From an uncultured Clostridia bacterium (GTDB lineage Bacteria; Bacillota; Clostridia; Oscillospirales; Ruminococcaceae), in the NCBI GenBank assembly GCA_947624555.1, contig CANQKW010000001.1, positions 124,001-188,000 of the forward strand: DNA of 64,000 nt. The letters run 5' to 3'. Shown here one piece after another: positions 27,311 to 35,068 of this stretch. The translations under genes and the position numbers were made by a program. The notes under the pieces are model-generated. The model was not told where the DNA came from. It saw only the letters and a list, made by a program, of their open reading frames with translations, and did no database searches. Positions within the stretch are counted from its first letter, which is position 1. Each line of letters begins with the position of its first letter.

Positions 27311-27871
27311 TTACTTTACACGCTCCATATACTCGCCTGTTCTGGTATCTATTCGTATCATTTCTCCCTCGTTTATAAACAAAGGAACACGTATCTCCGC
27401 ACCTGTTTCGAGAGTAGCAGGCTTTGTTGCGTTCGTAGCAGTATTTCCCGCAAAACCCGGCTCTGTCGCAGTAACCTGAAGCTCAACGAAATTCGGGGGC
27501 TCTACGCCAAAAACCTTACCCTTATAGGAAAGCACCTTGCAAACCATATTTTCCTTAACGAACTTAAAGCTGTCGCCAATATCGTTTGCATTTACGGGAA
27601 CATCCTCGTAGGTTTCCTGGTCCATAAAATGATAAAGCTCGCCGTCTGCGTAGGTAAACTCCATATCCTTTCTCTCGACAAATGCTGTCGGGAACTTTGC
27701 GGACGGATTGTAGGTCTTTTCAACCACCGAGCCTGTAATCACGTTCTTAACCTTAGTGCGGACAAACGCAGCGCCCTTTCCCGGCTTTACGTGCTGGAAC
27801 TCGATTATCTGCATTACGTTTCCGTCTTCTTCAAAAGTCATACCGTTTCTGAAATCTCCCGCTGTTATCAT
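27311..27871 (-). CDS. efp: Translation elongation factor P
   Basis: Relieves stalling at polyproline. 186 residues with [14 protein letters not shown], the loop lysine in [14 protein letters not shown], and the C-terminal [29 protein letters not shown]. The loop keeps Lys as in most EF-Ps. It has its own perfect promoter at 27960-27988. A palindrome GCTCCG..CGGAGC lies in its leader. Confidence 0.98.
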   Translation of the reverse strand: MITAGDFRNGMTFEEDGNVMQIIEFQHVKPGKGAAFVRTKVKNVITGSVVEKTYNPSAKFPTAFVERKDMEFTYADGELYHFMDQETYEDVPVNANDIGDSFKFVKENMVCKVLSYKGKVFGVEPPNFVELQVTATEPGFAGNTATNATKPATLETGAEIRVPLFINEGEMIRIDTRTGEYMERVK

Positions 27872-27959
27872 AGCGAACCTCCATAATTCTTTCGTTCAAG
27901 CTCCGTGCGGAGCAAAACATATTTGGTCAAAAATGCATAAAAAAGCATTCACACACTGT

Positions 27960-27988
27960 ATTATAACATAAAACAACAATCTTGTCAA
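27960..27988 (-). promoter_or_regulatory. Sigma-A promoter of efp
   Basis: Perfect TTGACA, 17 bp, TATAAT with extended -10 (TGTTATAAT) on the minus strand. The roughly 80-base leader holds an ATGC..GCAT hairpin and the GCTCCGCACGGAGC palindrome. Confidence 0.93.
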
Positions 27989-28040
27989 CCGAATTTTTCC
28001 CGACTGCAAAAATTTTCACAAATTTAGTATTTTTGCAAAA

Positions 28041-29087
28041 TCAGATATGCACAAGCTCTCTTGTTGCCGTAGTGAAATTTCTGCATCCGTCGGGCGTAAG
28101 AGCGCAGGTATCTGCTATTTTGACGCCGATTTTCCCCGAAATCCTTACATCGCAGCCTGCTGAAACGGTCATTCCCGATTTCAAAAGCAGGCTGTCGCCT
28201 GTGAAAGGAATTTCGTTCGGTTCAAGTCCTATTCCGTGAATAAAACCGCCGTGCAGATACTTTTCCGCTCTCCACGCATTAAGGGTAGCTCTTGCAACGC
28301 TGTCGGGAACCTTTGAATTTATCTCCGCCCTCAAGGTTTTCAGACCGTCAAATACTGCACAGGAAACAGCGTTATACAAATCCTCCTGCGCAGAAGAGAT
28401 TTTTCCCACAGCAACCGTTCTTGACATAACCGCACAATATCCGCCGACCTTTGCGCCAAACTCCAGCAAAAGAAAATCGCCCTCGCAAATCTGCCTTGAA
28501 GTCGGTCGTCCGTCGACAAGCGCCGTATTTGCGCCCGACAGCACTTTCACGGGAAAAGCCGGCTCATCTGCGCCGAATTCAATAAGATGATAGGTTATAT
28601 ATGAAGAAATCTGTCTCTCAGTCATACCTTTGCGGACTGTTCCCAAAAGCTGCTGATAAACCTTATCGCACACATTCTGAGCTTTTTTTATCTGCTGAAT
28701 TTCATTTTCGGACTTTATCGCCCTCAGTTTCATTATCGCAGCCGTCAGTTCTCCCGTTGTAACGAAATCTGCGTAATGCAGCGTATTTTTAAAGAAATCA
28801 AGCTCAGAAAGAGTCACCTTGTCATTCTCGACGTAAAGGCGCTTAATGCCGTATTTCACGAGAATATCGAGGATCTGCCTGAAATCTCTCAGTACAACGA
28901 CTTTAAAGCCTGACGCTTTCAGCGAAACCTCTCCGCTGACGAAGAGAAAACGTTCCTCCTTGGAAATAAGTGCGATACCGCCGTTTACTTCCGCACCGCA
29001 AAGATAACGGAGAGAAACCGAATATGTTATCAGCGCCGCCGAGTGTTCATCGGGAAAAATCCTCCCGAGCTGCTCCGCTGCGTTCAT
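28041..29087 (-). CDS. M24 (Xaa-Pro peptidase) family protein, probably inactive
   Basis: A 348-residue protein with the creatinase N-terminal domain (about 1-115) and the pita-bread M24 fold. The fold motifs align well but the ligands do not: LLLEFGAKVGGYCAVMSRT replaces the FDLGA..GYCSDMTRT type (Asp to Glu209, Asp to Val220); FIHGIGLEPNEIP keeps His284 but has Asn at the VHE His; SGMTVSAGCD lacks the IEPG Glu; GVKIAD lacks the RIED Glu. The substrate-binding His of the LPHGRPT type is Asp192. Metal-dependent peptidase activity is therefore doubtful. It lies in the common aroQ-M24-efp arrangement, overlapping aroQ by 4 bases. Confidence 0.85.
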   Translation of the reverse strand: MNAAEQLGRIFPDEHSAALITYSVSLRYLCGAEVNGGIALISKEERFLFVSGEVSLKASGFKVVVLRDFRQILDILVKYGIKRLYVENDKVTLSELDFFKNTLHYADFVTTGELTAAIMKLRAIKSENEIQQIKKAQNVCDKVYQQLLGTVRKGMTERQISSYITYHLIEFGADEPAFPVKVLSGANTALVDGRPTSRQICEGDFLLLEFGAKVGGYCAVMSRTVAVGKISSAQEDLYNAVSCAVFDGLKTLRAEINSKVPDSVARATLNAWRAEKYLHGGFIHGIGLEPNEIPFTGDSLLLKSGMTVSAGCDVRISGKIGVKIADTCALTPDGCRNFTTATRELVHI

Positions 29088-29524
29088 TTCTTCTCCTTAG
29101 CAATATAGTCCAAAGCGCTTACGGCGAGCATATAGCTGTACTTTCCAAAGCCTGCTATACTTCCTGCACAAGCAGGAGCGATAACGCTTGTCCTGCGAAA
29201 ATCCTCACGGTGAGCGATATTGCTTAAATGGACCTCGACCACGGGGATTTTTATTGCGGCTATTGCATCGTGTATCGCATAGCTGTAATGCGTATAAGCG
29301 CCTGCGTTAAGTATAACTCCGTCATATTCAAGACGTGCTGCGTGCAGACAGTCAATAATGCTGCCTTCGTTGTTGCTCTGGAAGAACGAAAGCTCGTGTC
29401 CCATAACCCGTGCTGTTTCAAGCATTTCATCATTGATAGCCTGAAGAGACTCGTCGCCGTAAATATTCGGCTCACGCTCTCCCAAAAGATTAAGATTAGG
29501 ACCGTTTACCACCAGAAACTTCAT
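29084..29524 (-). CDS. aroQ: Type II 3-dehydroquinate dehydratase
   Basis: Third step of the shikimate pathway. 146 residues with NGPNLNLLGEREPNIYG, holding the catalytic Arg and Tyr, and VEVHLSNIAHREDFR with the catalytic His. All key residues are present. It overlaps the M24 gene by 4 bases (ATGA). Confidence 0.97.
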   Translation of the reverse strand: MKFLVVNGPNLNLLGEREPNIYGDESLQAINDEMLETARVMGHELSFFQSNNEGSIIDCLHAARLEYDGVILNAGAYTHYSYAIHDAIAAIKIPVVEVHLSNIAHREDFRRTSVIAPACAGSIAGFGKYSYMLAVSALDYIAKEKK

Positions 29525-29551
29525 AATACCCCACCTTTTCCGAAATAAAAA

Positions 29552-30394
29552 TCATAAACTTTCGTAATAACGTTTCATCTCCGCTGCGTCCTCCGCCTGT
29601 GTGCCGTCCGACTCGCATATTATTGATGGGGAGAGCGCACGTTTCTCTATCTCTTGCAAAAGCGGCTCATAATCAGGACCGTACTGCCTGTCCGCAAAGG
29701 TCAGATGACACTTTTCGCCGCCCTTTGTATATTCAATCTTGCTGAAATGTATATGCATTTGCGAAAGCCGTTCAAAGCCGAGCGCATTTTCAATTGCGTC
29801 AAGCATTTTCGCATAATCCGAGCGCCCTTTTATTCCGCCGAGCGTTCTTGCATTAAGATGACCGAAATCCACCGTCGGCAAAAATCTTTCGTCCACCCCG
29901 CAAAGCTCAAGCACCTCTTCAAGAGTACCGAGCTGATTTATTTTTCCCATAGTTTCGGGACATATTATTATATCCGACAAGCCGTTCTCATCAAGCGCCG
30001 CCTGAGCCTTTTTAAGCGTATCCTTTGCGAGATAAAGCGCCTCGGCTCTCGAAATTTTTGAACAGGAGCCGCTGTGTACAACGATTTTATGCGCACCGAC
30101 TGCCTTAGCCGCATTTGCCGACTCAAGGATATAATTCACGCTGTTTTGTCTTTTTTCCTCTTCCGTTGAGGACAGAGAAATAAAATAAGGAGCGTGGAGA
30201 GTGACATTGATGCCGTTTTTCGCGGCAATTTCAGGGAGCTTTTCCGTTGTTTCCGAAGAAATCCTTACGCCTCTTCCGTACTCTATTTCATAGCCGTTAA
30301 GACCAAGCTCTGCAAGATAATCGGGCAGCTCATCGGGGAACTTACGCTTTCCCCAGCTTATGGAATTTCCACCCGGTCCGAATGTAATCATCAC
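29552..30394 (-). CDS. Endonuclease IV-like TIM-barrel protein
   Basis: A 280-residue AP endonuclease family 2/TIM-barrel protein. Probable zinc ligands are intact: LHAPY, VVHSGS, ICPETMGK, TVDFGHLNAR, MHIHFSKIEY and ICESDG. This set matches endonuclease IV (Nfo) more than sugar epimerases, although the sequence is a divergent Clostridial form. It overlaps yqeG by 4 bases. Confidence 0.8.
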   Translation of the reverse strand: MMITFGPGGNSISWGKRKFPDELPDYLAELGLNGYEIEYGRGVRISSETTEKLPEIAAKNGINVTLHAPYFISLSSTEEEKRQNSVNYILESANAAKAVGAHKIVVHSGSCSKISRAEALYLAKDTLKKAQAALDENGLSDIIICPETMGKINQLGTLEEVLELCGVDERFLPTVDFGHLNARTLGGIKGRSDYAKMLDAIENALGFERLSQMHIHFSKIEYTKGGEKCHLTFADRQYGPDYEPLLQEIEKRALSPSIICESDGTQAEDAAEMKRYYESL

Positions 30395-30894
30395 TTCAGC
30401 TCCAAATTCCTGTAATCTCTCTTGAAAACAAGACTTTCCAGCCGCCTTTTAAGCTTGAACGTCCACGTTTTTTCAAGATGAAACGGTTCTACGAGAACCG
30501 TCCTCACGCCTTTTAAATTTCCTGCCAAAATATCTGTAAAAATCTGGTCTCCGACGACAAGCGTTTCGCTTTTTTCGGCATTCATAGCCTTCATAGCTCT
30601 TGTTATCCCGAACGTAAGCGGCTTTGCCCCGTTCGCCGTAAACGGCAGACCGAGTTTTGCGGCAAGCGGTCCTACACGCTTGTTTGTATTGTTTGACACC
30701 ACACGCATTTTTATCCCCATTTTTGCCATTTTATCAAGCCATTCGGCAACGCCTTCTTCGGCGGCAGGATTTCCGTGCATCGACAGCGTATTGTCCATAT
30801 CCAAAACCATTGCGGTAATGCCGTTGCTTTTCAAAAAAGGCTCATCTATCGAAAGTACGTTTTTCATATGGAACGTAGGTTTAAAAATACTCAA
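30391..30894 (-). CDS. yqeG: YqeG family HAD IIIA phosphatase
   Basis: 167 residues with HAD motifs VLDMDNTLSMHG, VVSNNTNKRV and VVGDQIFTDILAGN; YqeG proteins are predicted phosphatases, with a phosphatidylglycerophosphate-type role suggested for relatives. I chose a TTG start at 30894, preceded by TTTGGAG at good spacing, giving the family-like N-terminus LSIFKPTFHMKNV. The ATG 11 codons upstream falls inside the rpsU hairpin and has no ribosome site. Confidence 0.88.
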   Translation of the reverse strand: MSIFKPTFHMKNVLSIDEPFLKSNGITAMVLDMDNTLSMHGNPAAEEGVAEWLDKMAKMGIKMRVVSNNTNKRVGPLAAKLGLPFTANGAKPLTFGITRAMKAMNAEKSETLVVGDQIFTDILAGNLKGVRTVLVEPFHLEKTWTFKLKRRLESLVFKRDYRNLELK

Positions 30895-30917
30895 ACAATC
30901 AACTCCAAACAGCATTA

Positions 30918-30940
30918 AAGCGGACATAATATGCCCGCTT
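30918..30940 (-). terminator. Hairpin after rpsU
   Basis: AAGCGGGCAT, ATT, ATGTCCGCTT with one mismatch, followed by TTAATG. It begins 16 bases after the rpsU stop; the T-run is short, so part of the transcription probably continues into yqeG. Confidence 0.55.
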
Positions 30941-30955
30941 CAACAGATGTTCTAA

Positions 30956-31129
30956 TCAATACTTGCGCTTGCGAGCAGCTTCGGACTTCTTTTTACGTTT
31001 TACCGAAGGCTTTTCGTAATGCTCTCTTTTACGAACTTCAGCAAGAACGCCGTCCCTTGCGCACGAACGCTTGAAACGCTTTAACGCAGTATCGAGCGAT
31101 TCATTTTTACCAAGACGAATTTCCGCCAT
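30956..31129 (-). CDS. rpsU: 30S ribosomal protein S21
   Basis: A short basic protein of 57 residues: [19 protein letters not shown], then a Cys-containing middle and a Lys/Arg-rich tail ending RKRKY. This matches bacterial S21. A strong ribosome site (GGGGAGGG) precedes the ATG at 31129. It has its own perfect promoter at 31195-31223. Confidence 0.97.
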   Translation of the reverse strand: MAEIRLGKNESLDTALKRFKRSCARDGVLAEVRKREHYEKPSVKRKKKSEAARKRKY

Positions 31130-31194
31130 CTATATTTCCCTCCCCTTGCCATACGGCACAGGCTATACTCAATAAAAAATCACAGTACTTTTAT

Positions 31195-31223
31195 ATTATA
31201 CATCTTAACCCTTTTTTTGTCAA
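31195..31223 (-). promoter_or_regulatory. Sigma-A promoter of rpsU, embedded in an inverted repeat
   Basis: Perfect TTGACA, 17 bp, TATAAT on the minus strand. An 8-bp inverted repeat TAACCCTT/AAGGGTTA (31206-31229) surrounds the -35 element, so it could be an operator or part of the rsfS terminator. The 80 bases toward rsfS are AT-rich with no gene. Confidence 0.9.
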
Positions 31224-31314
31224 GGGTTATTTCTCAAAAAAAAGAACATTTTTGATTTTTGGCAATTTTAAACAAATTCAACAATGCTTTTTCGTCAATG
31301 AAAACAACAGTCTG

Positions 31315-31668
31315 TTACTTATCCCAATCCGAAACATCAACAGGCTCTCCGTCCGCCCAAAGATGTTCAAGCTGATAAAAATCACGGGTTTCCTCGTAGA
31401 AAATATGCACGATAACATCAATATAATCCAGAACTATCCAGTCATTGTTTGAAGAGCCGTCTTTTCCGTGCAGTTTAACGCCTTTCTGCTCCATTTGAAA
31501 CTCGACCTCGTCGGCAAGCGCCTTTACCTGCGTCGAGGAAGTGCCCGACGCTATAACGAAATAATTCGCAAGGACAGTTATATCTTTGACCTTTAATGCG
31601 GTGATTTTTTCTGCTTTTTTGCTTGACAAAGCCTTTACGGCAACTTCCAATTCTTCAAAATCGGTCAT
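31315..31668 (-). CDS. rsfS: Ribosome silencing factor RsfS
   Basis: Binds L14 and blocks subunit joining in starvation. 117 residues with VLANYFVIASGTSSTQVKALADEV and the WIVLDYIDVIVHIFYEETRDFYQLEHLW block. It overlaps yqeK by 4 bases, in the standard yqeK-rsfS order. Confidence 0.96.
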   Translation of the reverse strand: MTDFEELEVAVKALSSKKAEKITALKVKDITVLANYFVIASGTSSTQVKALADEVEFQMEQKGVKLHGKDGSSNNDWIVLDYIDVIVHIFYEETRDFYQLEHLWADGEPVDVSDWDK

Positions 31669-32258
31669 AATTTCTCCTTTTCCTTGTTGAACTGCAAATA
31701 GTAATTATATGCCTCAAGCGTCGAAACGGGTATAGCAGCGCATTTTCCCACAACGCACTGTATCTGATAAATCAAAGCGACCGACATTGCCTTATTTATA
31801 TCCTCATAGCAATATCTGCGCATTTCTTCGACTCCCTTGTAATCACGTTCCTCTGAAATCATATCGCCCAGATAAACGATTTTTTCGACGAGCGACATTT
31901 TTGCACAGCCAACCGTATGGTAACGTATTGCGTTTATTATCTCTTCGTCGTCGATACCCAGCTTTTCGCGCACGTAATAGCCGCCGGCAACTCCGTGCCA
32001 AAGCGCCTTTGACGCAATTTCGGCAGAGTCGGGATTTAAACCGCTGTCAACTGTGTACTGTTTTTGTCTGTCGGGAAGGTCCTCTTTCATTATATCGTGA
32101 AGAAGTCCCGCAAGATAGCACCGTTTCTTATCCGCACCGTAACGCTCCGCAAGCTTATAGCACTCCTCGGCAACGTTCATACTGTGCTTAAATCGTCTTT
32201 TTGAAAGCCGCTCTTCGATCAGCTTTTCATATTCGTCAAATTCTTCGTATCTGCTCAA
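31665..32258 (-). CDS. yqeK: HD-domain Ap4A hydrolase YqeK
   Basis: 197 residues with KHSMNVAEE, LAGLLHDIMKED (HD pair) and ALWHGVAGGYYV; YqeK is a symmetrical diadenosine tetraphosphatase. Metal-binding residues are present. Between nadD and rsfS. Confidence 0.94.
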   Translation of the reverse strand: MSRYEEFDEYEKLIEERLSKRRFKHSMNVAEECYKLAERYGADKKRCYLAGLLHDIMKEDLPDRQKQYTVDSGLNPDSAEIASKALWHGVAGGYYVREKLGIDDEEIINAIRYHTVGCAKMSLVEKIVYLGDMISEERDYKGVEEMRRYCYEDINKAMSVALIYQIQCVVGKCAAIPVSTLEAYNYYLQFNKEKEKL

Positions 32259-32294
32259 TCTCTTATTCCTCTTAAATCAATAAAACCTTACGTT

Positions 32295-32888
32295 TTATTT
32301 ATACAAACCTTTGTCCTTAATATAGCTCATAACGTCGTTTCCTATCCATTCGGAAACGTCATCATCAGCGGCAATTCTGCTGCGTATCTCCGTAGAGCTT
32401 ATATCGACTATATCGGTAGGAAGTACCCTTATCCTGCCGATTTCCGCCGCATATTCCAGCATATCGGCGAAATTATCTCCGCCTCTTGCGGCAGCGCAAA
32501 CCTCAGACTCCTTCAATATCGACTCATACTTATACCATTCGGTGAATGAAAAAAGCATATCTCCGCCGATTATCAGGAAAAATCTTGCGTCCGGGCAGCG
32601 TCTTTTAAGCTCTCTTATCGTATTTATCGTATAACTCACGCCGCCAAGCTCACGCTCAATATCGCTTATTTCGACCTCGCACCTGTCGGAAATCCCCGAA
32701 AAAGCTCTTCTGCACATTTCCGCTCTGTCGTCAAACAAAGCAAGCTTTGTATCCTTGTGAGGGCTTTCGTAAGTGGGAATTATAAGAAGCCTTCTGAGTT
32801 TTAGCTGCTCGATTGCCTCTTTTGCGAGATTGATATGACCCTTGTGCGGCGGATTGAACGCACCGCCGAATATTCCCGTTTTAATCAA
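32295..32888 (-). CDS. nadD: Nicotinate-nucleotide adenylyltransferase
   Basis: NAD synthesis. 197 residues with GIFGGAFNPPHKGHINLA (nucleotidyltransferase GxFxPxHxGH) and DISSTEIRSRI (ISSTxIR). Overlaps yhbY by 8 bases. Confidence 0.97.
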   Translation of the reverse strand: MIKTGIFGGAFNPPHKGHINLAKEAIEQLKLRRLLIIPTYESPHKDTKLALFDDRAEMCRRAFSGISDRCEVEISDIERELGGVSYTINTIRELKRRCPDARFFLIIGGDMLFSFTEWYKYESILKESEVCAAARGGDNFADMLEYAAEIGRIRVLPTDIVDISSTEIRSRIAADDDVSEWIGNDVMSYIKDKGLYK

Positions 32889-33177
32889 AGCTTATCTTCC
32901 TTTTCTTTGGGTCCCTGCTCACTCTGAAAAGCACGAATTTCCTTCCTATGACAGTCACGACCTCTGCATCAAGCTTAGGCGCAATAATGTCCGCAGCCTC
33001 TCTTGCAGAAAAATCGCACGCCTCCTGAACCCCTATTTTTATCAGTTCTCTTGCGTTCAGCACATTTTCAAGCTGTCCGACAAGCTCGTCCGATATACCC
33101 GATTTTCCAACGTAGAAAACAGGGTCCAATGCGCTTGCCTGAGAACGCAGCTCTGCACGCTGTTTACTGTTAAGCAT
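32881..33177 (-). CDS. yhbY: CRM-domain RNA-binding protein YhbY
   Basis: 98 residues of a single CRM domain: LRSQASALDPVFYVGKSGIS (with the GxxG-type loop) and VVTVIGRKFVLFRVSRD. YhbY relatives associate with pre-50S particles. Overlaps both neighbours by 8 bases, so translation is coupled. Confidence 0.93.
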   Translation of the reverse strand: MLNSKQRAELRSQASALDPVFYVGKSGISDELVGQLENVLNARELIKIGVQEACDFSAREAADIIAPKLDAEVVTVIGRKFVLFRVSRDPKKRKISFD

Positions 33178-33799
33178 TAAATTTCTCCTTTAAAATCTCC
33201 GCAAGCTTTTGGAAAGCTTTTGCACGGTGACTGATTTTATTCTTTTCCGCAGGGTCAATCGTAGCCATACTCTCGTAATCGTCGAGCATAAAAATCGGAT
33301 CATAGCCGAAACCGTTCTTTCCCAAAGGCTTATCTCCGATATAACCCTCAACCGTGCCGTTTACCGAATACTCGTCGTCCTCTCCGCAAATAAAGTATAT
33401 TGAGCAGACAAAACGTGCATCTCTCAGCTCTCTTGCAACTCCGTGCATTTCTTCAAGGACTTTTTCACAGCGCTCCTTGTCGGTAGCATTTTCTCCTGCA
33501 TAACGAGCCGAATAAACTCCCGGCGCACCGTTGAGAAAGTCAATTTCAAGTCCGCTGTCGTCAGCTATTGTAGGTACTCCCAAAGCCTCAAAAACCGCTT
33601 TAGCCTTTATATGGGCGTTTTCCTCAAATGTATCGCCGTCCTCGATAATTTCATCATTGAAACCTGCGTCTCGCATAGAAATTACTTCAAACCCGAACGG
33701 TTCAAGCAATTCCCCGAACTCACGCAGTTTTCCGCGATTGTTCGAGGCAATTATGAGCTTACTTCGGGGGTGTTCGTCTGCCGTATTCTTCATTTTCAT
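33170..33799 (-). CDS. rdgB: XTP/dITP diphosphatase
   Basis: Cleans the nucleotide pool of ITP/XTP. 209 residues with IIASNNRGKLREF, ADDSGLEIDFLNGAPGVYSARY and NGFGYDPIF. The ATG at 33799 has AAAGGA at good spacing; a GTG/ATG five codons upstream is less likely. It heads the rdgB-yhbY-nadD-yqeK-rsfS operon, driven by the promoter at 33964-33992 through a structured leader. Confidence 0.96.
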   Translation of the reverse strand: MKMKNTADEHPRSKLIIASNNRGKLREFGELLEPFGFEVISMRDAGFNDEIIEDGDTFEENAHIKAKAVFEALGVPTIADDSGLEIDFLNGAPGVYSARYAGENATDKERCEKVLEEMHGVARELRDARFVCSIYFICGEDDEYSVNGTVEGYIGDKPLGKNGFGYDPIFMLDDYESMATIDPAEKNKISHRAKAFQKLAEILKEKFNA

Positions 33800-33852
33800 A
33801 AGAATTCCTTTCATTGTCAGATACTGTAAAACAGTTTGGTTATTTGATATTT

Positions 33853-33937
33853 ATTATCCCGTAATTTCGGAGAAATTATGGGATAATTGTCCATTGCCGC
33901 ACGGAGCAAATCTTCGATTTGCGTATGTGCGTGGACA
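33853..33937. ncRNA. Adjacent nested hairpins in the ftsY-rdgB intergenic region (unknown structured RNA)
   Basis: Two hairpins stand back to back. 33853-33887: ATTATCCC.TAATTTC pairs with GAAATTA.GGGATAAT around GGA, 15 pairs with one odd position that is a G-T pair if plus-strand RNA and A-C if minus. 33888-33937: TGTCCA/TGGACA, then CGCAC/GTGCG, then GCAAATC/GATTTGC around TTC, nested. A smaller ACTGT/ACAGT hairpin is at 33823-33835. No ORF is present. In the rdgB transcript it would form the 5' leader. Confidence 0.65.
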
Positions 33938-33941
33938 TAGC

Positions 33942-33970
33942 ATATAATAAACGCCTTGCGTTTATTATAT
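33942..33970. repeat. 13-bp palindrome centred on the predicted rdgB transcription start
   Basis: ATATAATAAACGC, CTT, GCGTTTATTATAT, a perfect 13-bp inverted repeat. It contains the -10 box of the rdgB promoter and its centre falls at about the expected +1, an operator-like position. Confidence 0.8.
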
Positions 33971-33992
33971 CATAATGATCTCGGTTTGTCAA
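33964..33992 (-). promoter_or_regulatory. Sigma-A promoter of the rdgB operon
   Basis: Perfect TTGACA, 17 bp, TATAAT with extended -10 (TGATATAAT) on the minus strand. The -35 box directly abuts the ftsY stop codon. Confidence 0.93.
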
Positions 33993-35057
33993 TCACTCGA
34001 ACAGCGTATTTACATATTCTTCGGGAATAAACGGCTGCAAATCGTCAATTTTTTCGCCTACGCCGACAAGCTTTACGGGCAGGTTAAGCTCATTTTTAAT
34101 GGGAATAATTATACCGCCCTTTGCCGTGCCGTCAAGCTTTGTGAGAATGATACCCGTAATATCCGCCGACTCACTGAAAAGTTTCGCCTGATTTACGGCA
34201 TTCTGACCCGTTGTTGCGTCAAGCACGAGCAGCGTTTCTACGCTTGAGTCGGGACATTCTCTTGCGATAATGCGTGCTATTTTTTTAAGTTCTTCCATAA
34301 GATTTTTCTTATTGTGAAGTCTGCCTGCCGTATCACACAGAACAATGTCCGCTCCTCTTGCCTTTGCTGCGGAAAGAGCGTCAAATACCACCGCCGCAGG
34401 ATCTGAACCCTCTTCGTGCTTTATAATATCGACCCCTGCACGCTCCGTCCAGATATTAAGCTGGTCGATAGCTGCCGCTCTGAACGTATCCGCCGCCGCA
34501 ACAATGACCTTCTTGCCCGAATTTTTGAAATTCGCCGACATTTTTCCGATAGTAGTAGTCTTACCTGCGCCGTTTACACCTATCACCATAATGACCGACG
34601 GCTTTGTATCAAGTTTCAGCGAATTATCGCCCGAAAGCATATCCGAAATGATCTTCTTCAGCATTTCCTTAACGTCGGCAGGCTCGGTTGTACCCGTTTT
34701 CTTCACCTCGTCACGCAGCTTATCGCAAATCTGCGCACTCGTTTGCGCACCTATATCGGACAAAATAAGCGTTTCTTCAAGTTCGTCAAAGAAATCCTCG
34801 TCAATTTTCGTGAAAGAATTGATAATCTGCTGTACCTTGCTTGTAAGACCCTCACGGGTTTTGCGAAGTCCCTCACGGAGCTTGTTTGCCGCAAGCTCAC
34901 GCTGCTGTGCCTCGTATTCCTCCTGAAACTGTATATCCGACTCGTGGTCGGTAAATATAGGAGTGCCGCCCTGCAGCCTCTCCAGAAGTGAAGAGCGCTG
35001 TTCCTGAACAGGATTGCTCTGTTCTTCCTCTTTATTTTTCTTGTTGAATAGTCCCAT
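33993..35057 (-). CDS. ftsY: Signal recognition particle receptor FtsY
   Basis: 354 residues: a charged N-terminal part, then the NG domain with [14 protein letters not shown] (P-loop), [23 protein letters not shown] and [10 protein letters not shown]. GTPase that docks SRP-ribosome complexes at the membrane. 11 bases after smc. Confidence 0.97.
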   Translation of the reverse strand: MGLFNKKNKEEEQSNPVQEQRSSLLERLQGGTPIFTDHESDIQFQEEYEAQQRELAANKLREGLRKTREGLTSKVQQIINSFTKIDEDFFDELEETLILSDIGAQTSAQICDKLRDEVKKTGTTEPADVKEMLKKIISDMLSGDNSLKLDTKPSVIMVIGVNGAGKTTTIGKMSANFKNSGKKVIVAAADTFRAAAIDQLNIWTERAGVDIIKHEEGSDPAAVVFDALSAAKARGADIVLCDTAGRLHNKKNLMEELKKIARIIARECPDSSVETLLVLDATTGQNAVNQAKLFSESADITGIILTKLDGTAKGGIIIPIKNELNLPVKLVGVGEKIDDLQPFIPEEYVNTLFE

Positions 35058-35068
35058 AAAACCCTCTG

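Noticed and set aside
33943-33948. TATAAT on the plus strand within the ftsY-rdgB palindrome as a second, divergent promoter
   Set aside because: The best upstream -35 is TTGCGT at 18 bp, and it would point into ftsY antisense; likely a by-product of the palindrome.
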